Source: Conidiobolus incongruus B7586 (lineage: Eukaryota > Entomophthoromycota > Entomophthoromycetes > Entomophthorales > Conidiobolaceae). Taken from it: 48,033 bases of DNA. The DNA is taken from the NCBI GenBank assembly GCA_000697335.1, contig JNEM01008788.1, forward strand, positions 1 through 48,033, given 5' to 3'. The notes under the pieces were generated by a model. That model ran no database searches, had not been told where the DNA came from, and worked only from the letters and a program-made list of their open reading frames with translations. The position numbers and the translations under genes are program-made. Below, one piece after another: positions 21,324 to 31,289 of the stretch (within the stretch, counting starts at the first letter, position 1; each line of letters starts with the position of its first letter).

Positions 21324-23738
21324 ATGAATACTAATCATCATAATGGCAACTCTACTGATTTAAAGAAATTACACCCTTCACCCCATTCTACTAATCAATA
21401 CAGAAAAAATTCAAGTATTCCTAATACCCCGACAGCCCCAAACGCCTTAAATCAACTTGACTTGAACTATAAATCATTAAATTCAATACCCCAAGATATA
21501 TTTTTACACCATGAAAATATTGAAAAAATTAGTCTAGCTTACAACCATTTGAGTACCCTTCCTTCCCAATTTCAAGATTTTCAGAATTTAGTTAACCTAA
21601 ATTTACGCTCTAATCAATTCAAAGAATTTCCTGCTGTGCTGACTGAGTTGAATAATCTCCAAGTTTTGGATATTTCTAGGAATAAAATTAAAGCGCTTCC
21701 TTCTAACCCAGGAAATTTGATAAAATTAACTCGATTAAATCTTAGCAAAAATAGACTGCATACATTACCATTATATTTTGGAATAATGGAGAATCTTGAA
21801 ATACTCAAAGTGGAAGGCAATTCTTTCACTTTCCCTTCAGAAAGGTGGTTTAGGTATGAAAAATGGGGAGACCGCACCTCATGGTTGAAATCACTTCAAG
21901 CATATTTGAGAGAAACTGAAAACGCTCAAAAAGACCCAAACTACTCCAGGATTCCTGGAAAGAGTTCTTCACCAAACCTTGGTCAAAAACACCTTCCTCC
22001 AAGGATAAAAACCTCGCAAGACTCTGGGTCAAGTCCGAGAGATAAACACTCAGCCAAATTCCATCCAAGTTTTGATAAGCCAACTTCAAGAAAAAACTCT
22101 TCACCTTCGAGTGAGTATAACCATTTTCCACATAGAGGTCACTCTCGGAGTCAGAGCCAAGATTCGATTAATAATCTCAAACTTTCGATGAGTCCAGAAG
22201 ATTATAGTGGACATCTAAACTTTGGACATAGTTCTCCCTTTGGTCAAAGTGAACATCCATTTACCTCCACTATGAAAAAAGTTGAATTCAAGCCAATACC
22301 AAGGCAACGATCAAATTCGCATATTTCTTCGAAATCAAATTTAAATCCAATTATTCATGAGTCTGACTCTATTGATGAAATTCATTTAAAAGGCGAAAAC
22401 AGAAGACAGCAAAGTGATCTTACAGATCCAACCAATCCGACTGATTCCTGCAGCTCAGATGATGAAACCAAATCTCCTCATAATATATTTTCTTCTGCCC
22501 TGAATTCAGCATTCTATAAAAGTTTTACTGAAGCAGAGATATCTAGACTTCAGGCTTATCGAGACTTACTTTATGTAGCACATATTGTTGAGACTAGATT
22601 AAATTTTTGGCTGTCAATTACTGTAAATAATGATGGTATTTTCTCCCCAATGACCGCGGTTATGAGATCACCTATATCTGAGTCTCCAGGTAGCTTGCCT
22701 GACTCAAATGCTTTGGCACATTCTTCCTCGATTGATTCCAAAAATGACAAGTTGGGGATAAAATCTAGTGATATGAAGTTTAACACTTTAGAAACGTTAC
22801 AACAATTCAGGAGAGAAAGCAGACATCTATGTCACCTTCTTCTAAAATGTACGATATCATCTGACGATTTATCTGATACCTACAATACAGAGGAGCTTTG
22901 GAATAGCCTGCATTCAGTTTCCCTGAACTTGCTTGCCACTTTAAACCAAATAATCGCAGTTTTGTTAAATTCCTTAGTATTACCAGACTATGTTGAAACA
23001 TCACCTCAGCGCTGGAAAGATACATTATTCAATTTACATCAAATCGCCATTCATTTGAAATCAATGACTGGTAATTTACAAATTGTAAACGTTGAACAGA
23101 CTGAAAAGCTGGATATTGGCTCTTTACTCGACAAAGTACCTCAGCAGAAGACAGCACCTAAAGTTCGACCATTTCATCGCAAGCAGCTATCTGAAAATAG
23201 TCTTCTTTCTAAACGTAATGTTAACCTGTCTCCGTTGAATAAAACGAGTAAGGCTATTCCTCAAAAGTCTTCTTTCACTTCAGAACAAGTTAAAAGCAAT
23301 CCGAATAATCACCTCTATTTATCAGTTGAAATGGGTGTTTCTGCTGCTTTCAAAGTTCTCAACTCTCTTAAAGATTATTTTACCAATAATCATATCAATT
23401 CATATGGCAAACTTGATAATTTATCAAAATGTATTCAACATTGTCAAGAAGCCACTCAAAGTCTTGTTGGGTGCTTGAATATGCTTTTTGAAGTTCCAAG
23501 TCCCAATAGCTCTATTAACCGATACAAAGATTGTGATAATCTTAATTTAACTGATCCCACTCAACTGCCACGATTTTATTCTCATGCTCAACACTTTGTT
23601 GAAAGTATTCTCACCTTATTGCAGGAGCTCAAGGCCCATGCCAATGAAATTGAATTATCGAAAATTCAGGGAATTGATCAATTGGGTATGCTATTGTCAT
23701 CTACAAAAGAAATAGCACAGAGTTTGCCTTCTAAATAG
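21324..23738 (+). CDS. SOG2-type leucine-rich-repeat protein of the RAM signalling network
   Basis: One exon encodes 804 residues. After a Ser/Asn/Pro-rich start, residues about 45-185 carry leucine-rich repeats of the LxxLxLxxNxLxxLP type (examples: IEKISLAYNHLSTLP, LQVLDISRNKIKALP). A short segment rich in aromatic residues follows (RWFRYEKWGDRTSWLKSLQ), as in Sog2. Residues about 190-385 are a low-complexity Ser/Pro/His linker with many possible phosphorylation sites. From about 390 comes the predicted SOG2 helical region (AEISRLQAYRDLLYVAHIVE onward, to the end). In yeasts Sog2 works with Kic1, Mo25/Hym1, Tao3 and the Cbk1-Mob2 kinase in cell polarity and septation; the same role is inferred. 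The length is close to the family's. It ends tail-to-tail with the MLH3-like gene, 273 nt away. Confidence 0.8.
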   Translation: MNTNHHNGNSTDLKKLHPSPHSTNQYRKNSSIPNTPTAPNALNQLDLNYKSLNSIPQDIFLHHENIEKISLAYNHLSTLPSQFQDFQNLVNLNLRSNQFKEFPAVLTELNNLQVLDISRNKIKALPSNPGNLIKLTRLNLSKNRLHTLPLYFGIMENLEILKVEGNSFTFPSERWFRYEKWGDRTSWLKSLQAYLRETENAQKDPNYSRIPGKSSSPNLGQKHLPPRIKTSQDSGSSPRDKHSAKFHPSFDKPTSRKNSSPSSEYNHFPHRGHSRSQSQDSINNLKLSMSPEDYSGHLNFGHSSPFGQSEHPFTSTMKKVEFKPIPRQRSNSHISSKSNLNPIIHESDSIDEIHLKGENRRQQSDLTDPTNPTDSCSSDDETKSPHNIFSSALNSAFYKSFTEAEISRLQAYRDLLYVAHIVETRLNFWLSITVNNDGIFSPMTAVMRSPISESPGSLPDSNALAHSSSIDSKNDKLGIKSSDMKFNTLETLQQFRRESRHLCHLLLKCTISSDDLSDTYNTEELWNSLHSVSLNLLATLNQIIAVLLNSLVLPDYVETSPQRWKDTLFNLHQIAIHLKSMTGNLQIVNVEQTEKLDIGSLLDKVPQQKTAPKVRPFHRKQLSENSLLSKRNVNLSPLNKTSKAIPQKSSFTSEQVKSNPNNHLYLSVEMGVSAAFKVLNSLKDYFTNNHINSYGKLDNLSKCIQHCQEATQSLVGCLNMLFEVPSPNSSINRYKDCDNLNLTDPTQLPRFYSHAQHFVESILTLLQELKAHANEIELSKIQGIDQLGMLLSSTKEIAQSLPSK

Positions 23739-24011
23739 AGAGATAGCTTCCACACAAAGGTTATTAATTAATTGATAATAAAAAATTTTCATTTGAATTA
23801 AAATTAGTTATTTAATATATTTTCAATTACATTTATTATATGCAAATTTAATAATAATATAGAACACATTTATTATTGCATTTGTAAAATAATTTTAATA
23901 AATCTAATTAATTCAAAATCTATCAATAACGGATATAAAATAGAATTAAATAATTATATATTTTACCTTTCAAATTATATTTTTACGCAAATTCTTTGAT
24001 TTATTTAAAGT

Positions 24012-24755
24012 TCACTGTATCTCTTTATAGCATATAATCGGTCTAAAATATATCTAATCAGAAAACAATCAATTCTAGACAAAATTATCTTACCTTCCAT
24101 GAGCACAGATAAAAGGAAATTTACATAATGCTAGCTTTTGGATCATTAATTCAGCTTCTTCATATTTGATTTTATAGTTAAATTTAATACTACCTAAATA
24201 TTCTGTTAAAATATAAATAATTAAATAACTTTATATACACTTACTATAACATGCAAAATTTCTAATTATTTCAAGTAGATGATAAAATTCTATAGATCCT
24301 TCTATATGACACCATTTTATTACTATAGATTTGATCAAGCTTTTAATAGAGTCAATATTCAAATATTCATTAAATAAAGAATCTTTGATTATGTATATAG
24401 GTATTGATTCAATTTTAAGTATTATCTGATTGTGAAATATATTTTGAATAGAAATTTTAATTTCGAACCTTTTCATTTCTTGTACAATTTGTTGTATACC
24501 TTTCTTGTTATTTATATAATCAATCAATAGTGTTACAAAGTTATTTTTTGTTAGCGAGTAAGTTGGTATGCAAATGGTAGAATTCAGATTATAAATATAA
24601 TTATTTAATAAATTCTCCAATTGAATTCGTTCATGAGCTCCATGTTGATCTAATATATATAGCTTTGAATTATGGAGGTCGTTGGATTGGTAAATTAAGA
24701 ACTTGTAATCAAATTGGCCAATATATTTCAAATTCGTAAGATAAGATTTATTCAT
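24012..24755 (-). CDS. Stand-alone MLH3-type MutL C-terminal (endonuclease/dimerisation) domain protein
   Basis: Three exons, 24245-24755, 24094-24193 and 24012-24042, joined by two 51-nt introns, encode 213 residues. Seen in order: LYILDQHGAHERIQLE near residue 33 (the DQHA-x2-E-x4-E metal motif, with G for A), NFACYSSIKF near 170 (equivalent to ACR-x-xIKF), and FPFICAHGRP near 200, the CAHGRP form I associate with MLH3. These are the metal-binding motifs of eukaryotic endonuclease MutL proteins. I chose the acceptor after ATTTAG because it restores normal motif spacing; a CAG 9 nt earlier would insert three residues. The GHKL ATPase half is absent: an in-frame stop lies 12 nt before the ATG, and IVD ends 255 nt upstream. 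Known family role: nicking with MLH1 in repair or crossover formation. A decaying gene is possible, but frame, splice sites and motifs are intact. Confidence 0.8.
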
Positions 24756-24799
24756 TTGATTGTATTAAAACTAGTATAAAAATGAATACAGTATTCAGG

Positions 24800-24809
24800 T
24801 ATTTATATA
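24800..24809 (-). promoter_or_regulatory. TATA-like element before the MLH3-like gene
   Basis: On the minus strand TATATAAATA lies about 45-55 nt before the ATG at 24755, a spacing like that of the third SulP gene. It would let the short gene be transcribed by itself rather than from the IVD promoter. Confidence 0.35.
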
Positions 24810-25010
24810 CGAATATCTCACTATTACCTCACAGATGATTCATCATGATATATAGTGATAGTATAATGAGTAGCCTCTGACCAATTATATTTAAGAAATA
24901 TTCATATCATTTGAAAATCTATTTGATTAATAAACAAAAAAAAATCAAGTTTGCATAAGTTGATAAAATTTTATATTTTAAAAGTAAAGATAATTTTTAA
25001 TAGAGTAGAA

Positions 25011-26757
25011 TTATTCTTTGAATTCCTTGTTAAATTCTCTTCCAATGAGCATTCTTCTAATTTCAGAGGTACCAGCTCCAATTTCATAGAGTTTAGCATC
25101 TCTGAGAATACGACCAGTGGGATAGTCATTAATGTAACCGTTACCACCTAAAAGTTGGATACCATCTAAAGCAACTTTAGTGGCGTTTTCAGCACAGTAA
25201 AGAATGACACCAGCGCAATCCTAAATACTGTTAATTCATGCTCATCCTTATCAAAAATTTATTATTATTACCTTATTTGTAGAGAAACCCTTATCACAAG
25301 CGCGGGCAACATTGTAAAGATAGGAACGAGAGGCGTTAAGTTTAGTGTACATATCAGCCAATTTTCCTTGGATCAACTAGTATTATAATTAGTTTGGTTT
25401 TTAAATAACAAAGATATAAGCTAACTTACTTGGAATTCACCAATGCGAGTGTTAAATTGCTTTCTGGTGTGGACGTAAGGCAAAGCATAATCCATGACAG
25501 CTTGCATCAAACTAAAAGGTGTATTAATTTAAAAATCGATAGCATTATATTAAATTCAAATTTACCCAACAGGGCCACCAGAAAGTACTAATCTTTCAGA
25601 ATCTAAACCACTCATTAATACGTAGACACCAGCACCTTCTTGACCAAGGACGTTTTCAGCTAAAAATGAAATGTAAATATCTATAATTAAAATAAAGATC
25701 AAAAGATCAATCTATAATACCTGGGACTTCACAGTTATCAAAAACAAGTTCACAAGTATTTGATCCTCTCATGCCAAGTTTATCTAATTTAGGGGAAGTA
25801 GAGAAGCCAGGGAAATTCTAGAGATCGAATGTTAAATTTTAATTTGGTTGATAATGTTTAATAATACCTTTTCGATCAAGAAAGCGGTGATTCCCTTGGG
25901 GCCTTTGGTGATATCAGTCTTAGCATAGACAACCAAGACATCAGCATCGGGACCGTTAGTAATCCACATTTTAGTTCCATTTAAGATATATTTATCTCCC
26001 TTTTTTTCAGCCTTTAATTTCATTGAAACGACATCAGAGCCAGAGTTAGGTTCACTCATAGCTAAAGCACCAATGTGTTCACCGGAAATAAGCTTGGGCA
26101 AGTATTTTTCTTTTTGAGCTTCGTTTCCGTTTCTGACTATTTGATTAACACATAAATTGGAATGAGCACCATAACTTAAGGCAACGGAACCGGAAGCACG
26201 ACTAATTTCTTCCATGACAATACAGTGAGTAAGGTAACCGAGATCAAGACCACCGTATTTCTCTAAATTATTATTATTTCATAACTTAATACTAGCCAAG
26301 TAAAATAAATGGATAAAATGAAATTACCAGGAGCAGTGATACCCAATAAGCCCATATCACCAAACTTCTTCCACATGTCCATAGGGAACTGGTTGGCCTT
26401 GTCAATTTCGGCAGCGCGGGGAGCTAATTCTTTTTGACAGAAATCATGAACAGTTTCACGGAACTATAATCGAGAATGATGAATCAGTTAGTATTAAAAA
26501 AAGTATTTTTAAAAATAGACCAGATATTATTGGTTAACATATAGTTGAATGAATACAAAGGTTTTACTTACGTGAGCTTGCTCTTCAGTCAAACCAGCAA
26601 TATGAGGGTTATAGCCGCCTTGAGTGACGATTGAACGTTGAAAAGATTTGGAAGCAACCTAAATATACAGAAGATTAGATACATTGATAGAGCATAAGGT
26701 GTATATGATTACCTTTGTAGAGCGTAAAGATTTTAAGCAAGTAGAAAATAAGCTCAT
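25011..26757 (-). CDS. IVD: Isovaleryl-CoA dehydrogenase, mitochondrial
   Basis: Nine exons encode 416 residues: 26713-26757, 26572-26658, 26328-26463, 25868-26262, 25721-25817, 25566-25659, 25430-25511, 25272-25376 and 25011-25220. All junctions keep phase. The start [15 protein letters not shown] is a short, basic, Ser/Leu-rich presequence typical of mitochondrial import. Acyl-CoA dehydrogenase signatures are present: [14 protein letters not shown] and KMWITNG for FAD and substrate binding, and a C-terminal [13 protein letters not shown] and [10 protein letters not shown]. The catalytic base sits as in IVD (E275 in [13 protein letters not shown]) rather than at the position used by medium-chain enzymes. 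The enzyme oxidises isovaleryl-CoA to 3-methylcrotonyl-CoA in leucine breakdown, passing electrons to ETF. It is by far the most intron-dense gene of the window. Confidence 0.95.
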
Positions 26758-27704
26758 ATTAATCAATTTAAGAAAAAAAGACAATTCGAAATCAAGCATC
26801 TATTTCGAATTTAATACTGAGGTCATTTACTGGTCTTGTGATTTTGTGGACCGTTTTTTAATGAATTTTGTTGAAAATGGTTAAATTCATTTCCATATAC
26901 TGGCTTGTATGTAAATTATGATCAAAGTATAAAAAGCTGATAAATTTTTTTTAAATTACTTAGTTACATTTATTGTATTAAATAAAATATAATGCGTAGC
27001 TGCTAATATAAGATAATATACTATATATTGTGATATTGATATCAAATTACTTGAAATACTTATTTGTAACAAAACTGTTGTTTAGAAAATGATTGCTAAT
27101 TCAGAATGGATAAGCGTTCACAATTCAATCTATTTATAGATATATTACATATTATCATAATTGAAATGTAATCATCATATATTCATCATGTTTTTTCAAC
27201 CTAAACATTAATATATATAACCACTAATTATTATATAACAACTATTAAAATAAATTTTGACAACTTGAAATAATAAGATTGATTATTTGATTTCAAATTT
27301 AAATATTTTAAAATATGAAAAAGGAAATCATTCGATTTATTAATCATAACAAAATTGATTGAAAATTGAGGAGTTATATATAATATGTGAATATTTGAAA
27401 ATAAATTTTTTTTATTTCCAATTTAATAGAATTTAATAATTGTTGATATTAAATTAAATAAATAATTCTAAAATTATTGAATAAAAACTAAGATAAGAAG
27501 AATTGGATAGTTTATAAAAAAATGATATTTGATTATATTTATATTGAATTAATAATGGATATAATAAGATATATTATTATAAATGAGATTAATTTATTAA
27601 TATGAAGATGAAATTATTAAAAATTTATTGAATAACCTGAGAAACCGGATAAATAAATGTTCAATATATTTTAAAGTTATTTATTTGTAATGAGTTCTCT
27701 TCAT
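26758..27704. other. AT-rich intergenic region, no gene seen
   Basis: Upstream region of IVD (minus strand) up to the tRNA-Leu gene. It is AT-rich without open frames or recognisable elements; the IVD promoter should lie at its left end. Confidence 0.55.
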
Positions 27705-27786
27705 GGCAACTTGGCCGAGAGGTCTAAGGCGTCAGGTTTAGGCCCTGATCTGGAAACAGGCGTGGGTTCGAACCCCACAGTTGTCA
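27705..27786 (+). tRNA. tRNA-Leu (anticodon UAG)
   Basis: An 82-nt class II tRNA. The acceptor stem TGGCAAC pairs with GTTGTCA. The D-arm region GGCCGAGAGGTCTAAGGC is typical of Leu. The anticodon stem TCAGG/CCTGA closes loop TTTAGGC with anticodon TAG. A long variable arm follows, then the T arm with GGTTCGAACCC, which also serves as B box. There is no intron. A run of four T at 27791-27794 is a minimal Pol III terminator. Confidence 0.95.
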
Positions 27787-28435
27787 TTCCTTTTATAATT
27801 CAAAAAACATCTCTTTGATTTATTATATATTCCTAAGCTTAACTCTCAATTTAATATATCTATTTTCTTACAAATTTTTTATAAATTAAATTTTTATTTG
27901 ATATCATCAATATTATTTTTAATTTGAGTCAATTTTTTTTGCAATTATAATATTTTATTTGCTAAATATAATCTATATCAATAAGCTATAAATTCTGAGC
28001 TAAAAAAATACATCCAATTATTATCATATCATGAATGCTTTTATAAATGATTTTTTTCAAAAAAAATGAACTATTGCATTTGTCATGGATATTGAGAAAA
28101 GTTGAGATAACAATAACCTATCATCTTTTAAGAATTGTATACTCTGTTACAATTGTTTAAAATTATTATTTTGCGGAAAAAGTTTAAATTAGCATCTATT
28201 ATTATATTATTATATATGATATATATATTTTAAAAAAATTAAAAATTTATGATCATTTTCAAATTATGAAAAAAAAATTAATTTTTAAATAGTTTCATGA
28301 ATGTCTAATGTTATAATGAGAAAAATTATGAAAATTATAGATGTTTTGTACTATAATTAAATGATATTTTAAGTTTAACTTGGATAGTGTATTTAATCTA
28401 AATACTTTTCTCTGAAGTTTGATTTTCAATTATAT
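27787..28435. other. AT-rich intergenic region after tRNA-Leu
   Basis: Very AT-rich, with poly-A and poly-T runs. Nothing coding is visible. It ends abruptly where the GC-richer island begins. Confidence 0.55.
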
Positions 28436-28770
28436 TGTCACGAGTCAGGTGACTTCCTTCTACCCAAGTATTCTTACATCGACCTAATGTTAAAGTCATT
28501 TCCCCCTCGCATACCATCTGCTTCCACTCTATCTTTTAATTGGTCGATGATGCATATCACCGGAGAATTTCATAAATCACCTTGTCCAACTCACACTATA
28601 TAAAACGCGGAATTAAAGTATCCCCAACAAGCAAGAGTTCGATCTGAGTCCTCCCAGCTATTTGACTTAAGCCAATAGGCCCCCTATCTCCCTATCACTT
28701 ACTTGGAATTCCCCACATCTCTCTTTTTTATTAAAACTACTCTGGGCACGGCTTTCCTAAGAAGTGTTAA
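28436..28770 (+). mobile_element. GC-richer island with TATA box; possible solo LTR fossil (Ty3/gypsy-like)
   Basis: About 335 nt stand out from their surroundings by a visibly higher C content. The island begins TGTCACGAGTCAGGTGAC, the kind of start common in Ty3/gypsy LTRs. It carries TATATAAAA at 28597-28605 followed by a C-rich leader-like stretch. No internal coding region lies beside it, so it would be a solo LTR; the right end is not sharp and I found no convincing target-site duplication. It is probably old or partial if it is an LTR. The alternative is a promoter whose gene has been lost or that makes a noncoding transcript. Confidence 0.3.
28597..28605 (+). promoter_or_regulatory. 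TATA box in the GC-richer island
   Basis: TATATAAAA followed by CGCGG. In this less AT-rich context the match is more meaningful than elsewhere in the window. No open frame of note follows, so the transcript, if any, is unknown. Confidence 0.45.
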
Positions 28771-31289
28771 TATTAAAAACTTGTTATTTCCAAAATATAT
28801 CAAATGTAAATTGTTAAAATTTTATTTGGAATCCTTATCAATAATACATAATCTAGTTTTTGATAAAAAAAATATCATTAATAATTATAATATTAACTTT
28901 TTTCAACAAGTATGATAATTTATCATTTGTATATCTGTTTCCAAGGTAATATCAATTGAAATTCATTCATTTTTGCACTTGTTCAAGCTTGAAATAATTC
29001 AAATTCATTTATTTTATGTTCAATATAAATTAACCTATATTAGCCAAAATCAACTAAGGTATCTTTATTAATATTCACCATAACCCTATTATATTTTAAT
29101 ATTTTTCATAAGCAATACGATTTATCAACTTTTTCAAAAAAAGCTATTAGTTACTTTAATACATAAATAGATCAAAATAATATGAATTTAAAAGAATTGC
29201 ATTAAAAAGGAGTTTGATTAATTTTCAAATTAATTTCTTTGAAATTTTATCAATTGAAAATTATTTTATGAGCTTAAGTTTAAATAATTGGTACTTTATT
29301 ATGCTTAAAAAATTGACAAGGGATATAATTAATTATTTTAAATTTTTATTTTTAATTTTCATTAATTCGCAGTAATCTGCGAAATGATTATTAAACCAAT
29401 ATTACAAAAGTGTCAATTATAAATAGGCTGCTTGGATTGCGAAGTTGATCAAATAATCTGTTATAAAGTCTTTTGATTTCATAAATCAAAAAATATTATA
29501 TAATTCAAAGTGTAGTCATATAAAATTATATCAATATATTTTCAAAATAATATTAATGGCAATAACGTTGAATAATATAGCTATCGATACAATATTCACT
29601 AATTATATTATGGTAAGCTTACAAATTATATATAAACTGTTAATTTCAATGGATAATGAGCATCATTTATTAATTATACATTTCTTTTACCCGTTCCAAC
29701 TCAGTAAAATATAGGGGGATGTTCAATACAAAAGATCTTTTATAAATGCTGATTGAGGTAACATTGTTTATCTTCATGATTTTGTCATTATCAAAATAGT
29801 ATATAATATTTTATAAAATTATATTAAAATGTTATATTAATTAGCTAATTGTTTATCAATTTAACTGTTAAAAAAATTTTTAACTATATAACATATAATT
29901 TGAAATTTACTAAGATATTAAATTACTAAATTAGGAAATATAAAATATATGAATCTAGATTCAAATACTTTATATTTAACTTGACAAATATTTGGTGAAA
30001 AAAAAGTTATAAAAATAAAAATATAAATTAGAAAAAGAAATTGTCTATTAATAAATAATCATAGTTATAAGTTTTTAAGGTAAATTAAATTATAATTATA
30101 TTAAAAAATTATTTTTTTTATTAATAATATTTTAAAATTACTAAATTGTTAATTTTTAAATTTTAAAAAAAAATATTAATAATATTTTACTTAAAAGGAA
30201 TTAAATATAAATTTGAATTTGAATCCCTCATTAATTATTAAATTCAATTCTGTATTTAGTACCGATGGACCTATAAAAGAAATTTTAACCATTTGATTTT
30301 AAATTTATGCAAATCAGAAAAGTTTCAGTACCTTTTTTAGATACTATTATGAACTTTATCAAATATTTGATTTTTTTTTAAATTATAGTTTGAAAGATTA
30401 TAAAGGAATTTTTACCGAATTCACTACTTAGTTTAATATTTTATGAATTAATCAAAAGCTAATTATTTTGATTCATCTCTCATTTCCTGACATATCTATT
30501 TCACCCATCTTGACTAAAAGTTTTTATATTGGATAGTCAATTGAACCAATATTATTTGAAAGCATTAAGCTCTTCTAAATATTCAAAAGTGAACAAAAGT
30601 AAGGAATTTGCATAAATAGAATGTCGCTATAGAGATTACTTGTTTATAACGGATATTTGGCCAGATAATTCATTTCAGGGCCGACTCAATTTCCTTGCAT
30701 CTAATTTATTCAAATTTTAAATCCTTATACTAGATTAACAAGATATATCATTATTTTAATATTAATATTTCATCAGATATATTTAATTAATAATAATATA
30801 TTACCAATATATATATAGTAATAGTATAAGATAAAAATTTTATCTATTTTATCTATATTATTATTATATTAAAATTTATGAACCTTTAATTCGGTGTTTG
30901 AACATTTAATAATTTGACATGCATTTAATTATTCATATGATATTTTTCTAATAAGGAATTATAGATTCTTAAAGTGGAAATTTCAAGATTAATATCTAAA
31001 TTTAAATAACTATCCCCTATTTGATAATAACTCATTCAACTAAAGAGATTAAAATTAGGTTGTAAATATTCACTTATAATTTGATTATTTTGATTAATTT
31101 ATATTCTCCTGAATTTTAAAATATTAAAATATACGAGCTATTTATAATTATATAAAAAGTAATCTTAATAATCTTATTAGACTATTTTCACAATGAAATC
31201 AAGATAAATAGTATTTATTTAAAAGGTATTAAAGCTAGTTTATATAATTTACAAATATTAATCAATAATGATATAATCGCAAGATTGGG
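28771..31289. other. Long AT-rich intergenic region, no gene seen
   Basis: About 2.5 kb up to the 3' end of the fungal_trans-domain gene. Both strands are closed by frequent stops. A less AT-rich patch near 30470-30720 shows no frame or motif that I recognise. Confidence 0.55.

Noticed and set aside
24194-24202. Alternative acceptor for the MLH3-like gene, 9 nt upstream of the chosen one
   Set aside because: It keeps phase but inserts three residues between ACY and SIKF, breaking the spacing of a conserved metal motif, and would make the intron only 42 nt against 51 nt for its neighbour.
26684-26884. 66-codon plus-strand open frame at the start of IVD
   Set aside because: It lies antisense to the mitochondrial presequence exon and has no features of its own.
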